Shown here piece by piece: positions 61,951 through 64,000 of a stretch of DNA of 64,000 bases; position 1 is the stretch's first letter, and every line of letters begins with the position of its first letter. Position numbers and translations under genes: made by a program. The notes under the pieces were generated by a model, which was not told where the DNA came from, searched no databases, and saw nothing but the letters and a program-made list of their open reading frames with translations. Source of the DNA: Eretmocerus hayati (Eukaryota; Arthropoda; Insecta; Hymenoptera; Aphelinidae); contig CM056743.1 in the NCBI GenBank assembly GCA_029851415.1, forward strand, positions 90,370,501-90,434,500, written 5' to 3'.

Positions 61951-62300
61951 CATTTCTTCTCATCGGCATCAGATTTCAAAAAAATACTCTCAATACTTTC
62001 TAGATCCAAGGGTATTCTGAAGTATCTATGACTTGTCATACCTTGTGGTGAAAAAAATCGACTCAATACTCGTCCACGCCATTGGCAGAATCTTCTTCTT
62101 TTGGGATAATAAATATTAAATGAGAGACCTTTACAAGGAAGTTTTTCCACAATCTCCAGGACCATCAATGAAACTGACTAGACTTTCATTACTTCTTAAG
62201 TTACTATGGATGGACTATTGATTCTCCACTCCTTTAAATCAATAATCAGGAGTAGCGGGGGTTGGCGAGCGGAGCGAGCAGGGGGGCTTGCCCCCCCTAG
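61951..62300 (+). mobile_element. 350-bp Helitron fragment with 3' terminus
   Basis: Comparison with the left arm shows about 350 extra bases between GATCTATCA and TATATATA. The right end is a GC hairpin (GGGGGGCTTGCCCCCC) followed by CTAG and a host T. This is the classic Helitron 3' end (hairpin, CTRR, insertion before T). Most of the interior is a helicase remnant on the opposite strand, so this is a rearranged or non-autonomous copy. Confidence 0.75.
61955..62168 (-). pseudogene. Helitron helicase remnant
   Basis: On the minus strand the sequence includes a decayed Walker A (TGGTCCTGGAGATTGTGG encodes GPGDCG) and, in another frame, TSHRYFRIPLDLESIESIFL-KSD. This corresponds to TSHKTFKLPLNSDSIESIFLKSD in the complete helicase at 16309-18036. 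Frame changes and stops are present. It shows that the same Helitron lineage seeded both loci. Confidence 0.75.
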
Positions 62301-62739
62301 TATATATATATATAATGCTGAGTATATATTATAGTGGTGGTATGAGTTTTGAGGAGTGTATTTTGAGTAGTAGTAACTTCGCGAAACAAGGAGCGAGAGA
62401 GACATGATCAGATGAACCTGACACGTATTGGTTACCTTCACGGGCCAAGAGACGATGGTCAGATCAGAGGGAATCTAACGGTTTGATCTTGAGAAGTCGT
62501 GTCAGTGTAGAAACTTGTTCAATGTGATATTCATATCAGGATGAAGCTGTATGAGTTTCCAGTTTTAGGAATTGTCATCGGGGAAGGTATGAGTTGTCAA
62601 GATATTGAGAGCCAATGAGATTGAAACTATAGCTATTTTCCTATGGAAGGAGATGATGGTAATCAGTTGAGATTTCTCAACAAGTATTCAAGATTTAGAG
62701 ATCACTAAATGATGGAATATGTCCAATTCAGAATTTTCA

Positions 62740-63579
62740 TACCGTCAAATTGGGTAATTTTGGTACGTTTTCAGTGCTTTTCATTTTGTTTGGCTCCGCA
62801 TTCCAAAATACATTGACAAAATCCAAATTAATCAGTATAAATCGAAAGCTTACAGTCTCAGCTTTCGATTGATGGGCTACAAAGTTCAATTTGATGCGTC
62901 TGAACTGGAGCTATTAGCAGTTTTGTAAGTGTACCAAAGTTAGACCACGATGGGGCAACTTTGGTACACTTACAGAATATCTCAATTTTGCCCACCACCA
63001 TACGAGAGAATCAATTTTAATCGTTCAGACGTCTCATTCTAAGCCTTTTGAAACATTTTAAAACCTCGTAGACCATTACTCGACTCAAAGTGAGATGAAA
63101 AGAAGCTGTCATAGGAAGTTGTGCTGGAGTTACCCTATCCTCATGCTTCTTACGGAGAGTGGGGTAACTTTGGTACACTTTTTCATGGGTTTTTTCCCTG
63201 TTTTTCATTCATTAGAATTCGCAATGCTATAAATACCCCAATGTAACGATGGTTTCTTCAATATGGTGATATATGTGATGGAAATGTAGCACTATACACC
63301 CGTAGTTCGTTCCGGAACACTTTTTGCCAGGTACACTAACTGGACCACTCGAGTATCAGTGCTAAATCTCTCTTTTTAGAAAAAGCTTCGATAAACGACT
63401 ACAATTATTCACACGGGATCTACGGTGGCTCAACACATCGTTTATGTGTGTGCGAAGAAGGGAGGATAGGTTTCAGAGCGATAGAATCATTCACCTTGCC
63501 GAACGCAGCTCTGAATGTCATTTTTCAGGGGTGTACCAAAGTTGCACCCACTGTACCACAGTTACCCAATTTGACGGTA
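62740..63579. mobile_element. 836-bp TA-flanked MITE, lineage of CCGTCAAATTGGGTAA
   Basis: CCGTCAAATTGGGTAA at 62742 and its exact complement TTACCCAATTTGACGG ending at 63577 are flanked by TA (62740-62741 and 63578-63579). It lies in the right arm of the large inverted repeat. The left arm at about 50592 shows the uninterrupted TTTCATATGTCGTTTT site. The interior repeats AACTTTGGTACACTT several times in both orientations. There is no transposase ORF; a Tc1/mariner-type origin is inferred. Confidence 0.85.
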
Positions 63580-64000
63580 TGTTGTTTTGAAATTAATAAC
63601 TGAATTCTATTCGATAATTCGCGTTCACTTCACGAAATATTATTTCTAGTGAAACAGTGAGTATATGCGATTTACATGCGTGATTTCAGATGAAGATTTG
63701 GAATAGTTCTATCGAATTTGACTAAAACTTCAGATGCTGCAAACCGGATTTTTGTATATTCCTGTAGATTTTGGATATTGTGGAGAGTTATTTGAATGTA
63801 TTATTGTATTGACTGGTTGGGATGATATTCCCAACCAAAAATATTTTTTATTATACCTCTCAACACATTCAGGATCTCACATAATTTTCATATATATACT
63901 TACAGCCTACTACATATATCATATATTTATGAGATGTGACGGTTGAGTACATACCGTCTCCTCTCTCCTGGACCAATTATTACTTGAATATAATTTATTG

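Larger units (their letters stand above)
61377..64000 (-). repeat. right arm of large inverted repeat (runs off window)
   Basis: Reverse complement of the left arm (50390-52745 and possibly further out to about 48700, since 63800-63960 matches the GGTTGGGAACATCATCCCAACC module). It carries two private insertions, 61951-62300 and 62742-63577, absent from the left arm. Confidence 0.7.

Overview
The window looks like a piece of a eukaryotic, probably insect, nuclear genome that is almost entirely transposable-element sequence. The evidence is GT-AG introns, AATAAA poly(A) signals, two Ty3/gypsy LTR retrotransposons, a Penelope-like element, an OTU-carrying Helitron, and MITEs with TA or TTAA target duplications. 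A hymenopteran host is only a guess. I see no complete ordinary host gene. One exon of spermidine synthase is recognisable and is probably a stray or captured fragment.

Layout. 0-9 kb: two copies of a TIR element rich in GAGTGA/TCACTC with a tRNA-like core, then a ~4 kb foldback with a 167-bp tandem array at its centre, then several isolated hairpins. 9-13 kb: mostly unassignable AT-rich DNA plus a TTAA-flanked MITE. 13.1-20.3 kb: a Helitron encoding an OTU-Rep-helicase polyprotein (Rep broken by several stops and frameshifts, helicase open), a C2H2 zinc-finger ORF, and a five-exon OB-fold/RPA-like gene. The last exon of that gene is split by a 12.3 kb Ty3/gypsy element (20327-32631) with nearly identical 1.4 kb LTRs, intact gag and pol, and a third ORF in the env position. 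Its 5' leader carries a ~122-bp tandem array full of CTCF-like motifs, a layout like the insulator array in Drosophila gypsy.

33-39 kb: a GGTGGAATTC minisatellite, two small unrecognised minus-strand genes, a long perfect-style hairpin, a cluster of GC hairpins, the spermidine synthase exon and a tRNA-like sequence. 39-44 kb: a nested stack in which an older repeat family was hit by a Penelope-like element (RT plus GIY-YIG, with inverted arms) and by a 1.4 kb TIR element studded with GGGCGTAA. 44-48 kb: a 5S rRNA-like fragment, a foldback element and a candidate small spliced gene.

48-64 kb: a very large inverted repeat. Its left arm (about 50.4-52.7 kb) and right arm (about 61.4-64 kb, running off the window) flank a 5.46 kb Ty3/gypsy element (53005-58461). 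That element has frame lesions and substitutions at catalytic reverse transcriptase positions. The two arms serve as empty-site controls for insertions within them: a foldback and a mariner-type MITE on the left, a 350-bp Helitron fragment with a textbook 3' end and a TA-flanked MITE on the right. Coding regions were assigned from motifs recognised by eye. Repeat boundaries come from manual comparison and may be off by a few to tens of bases.
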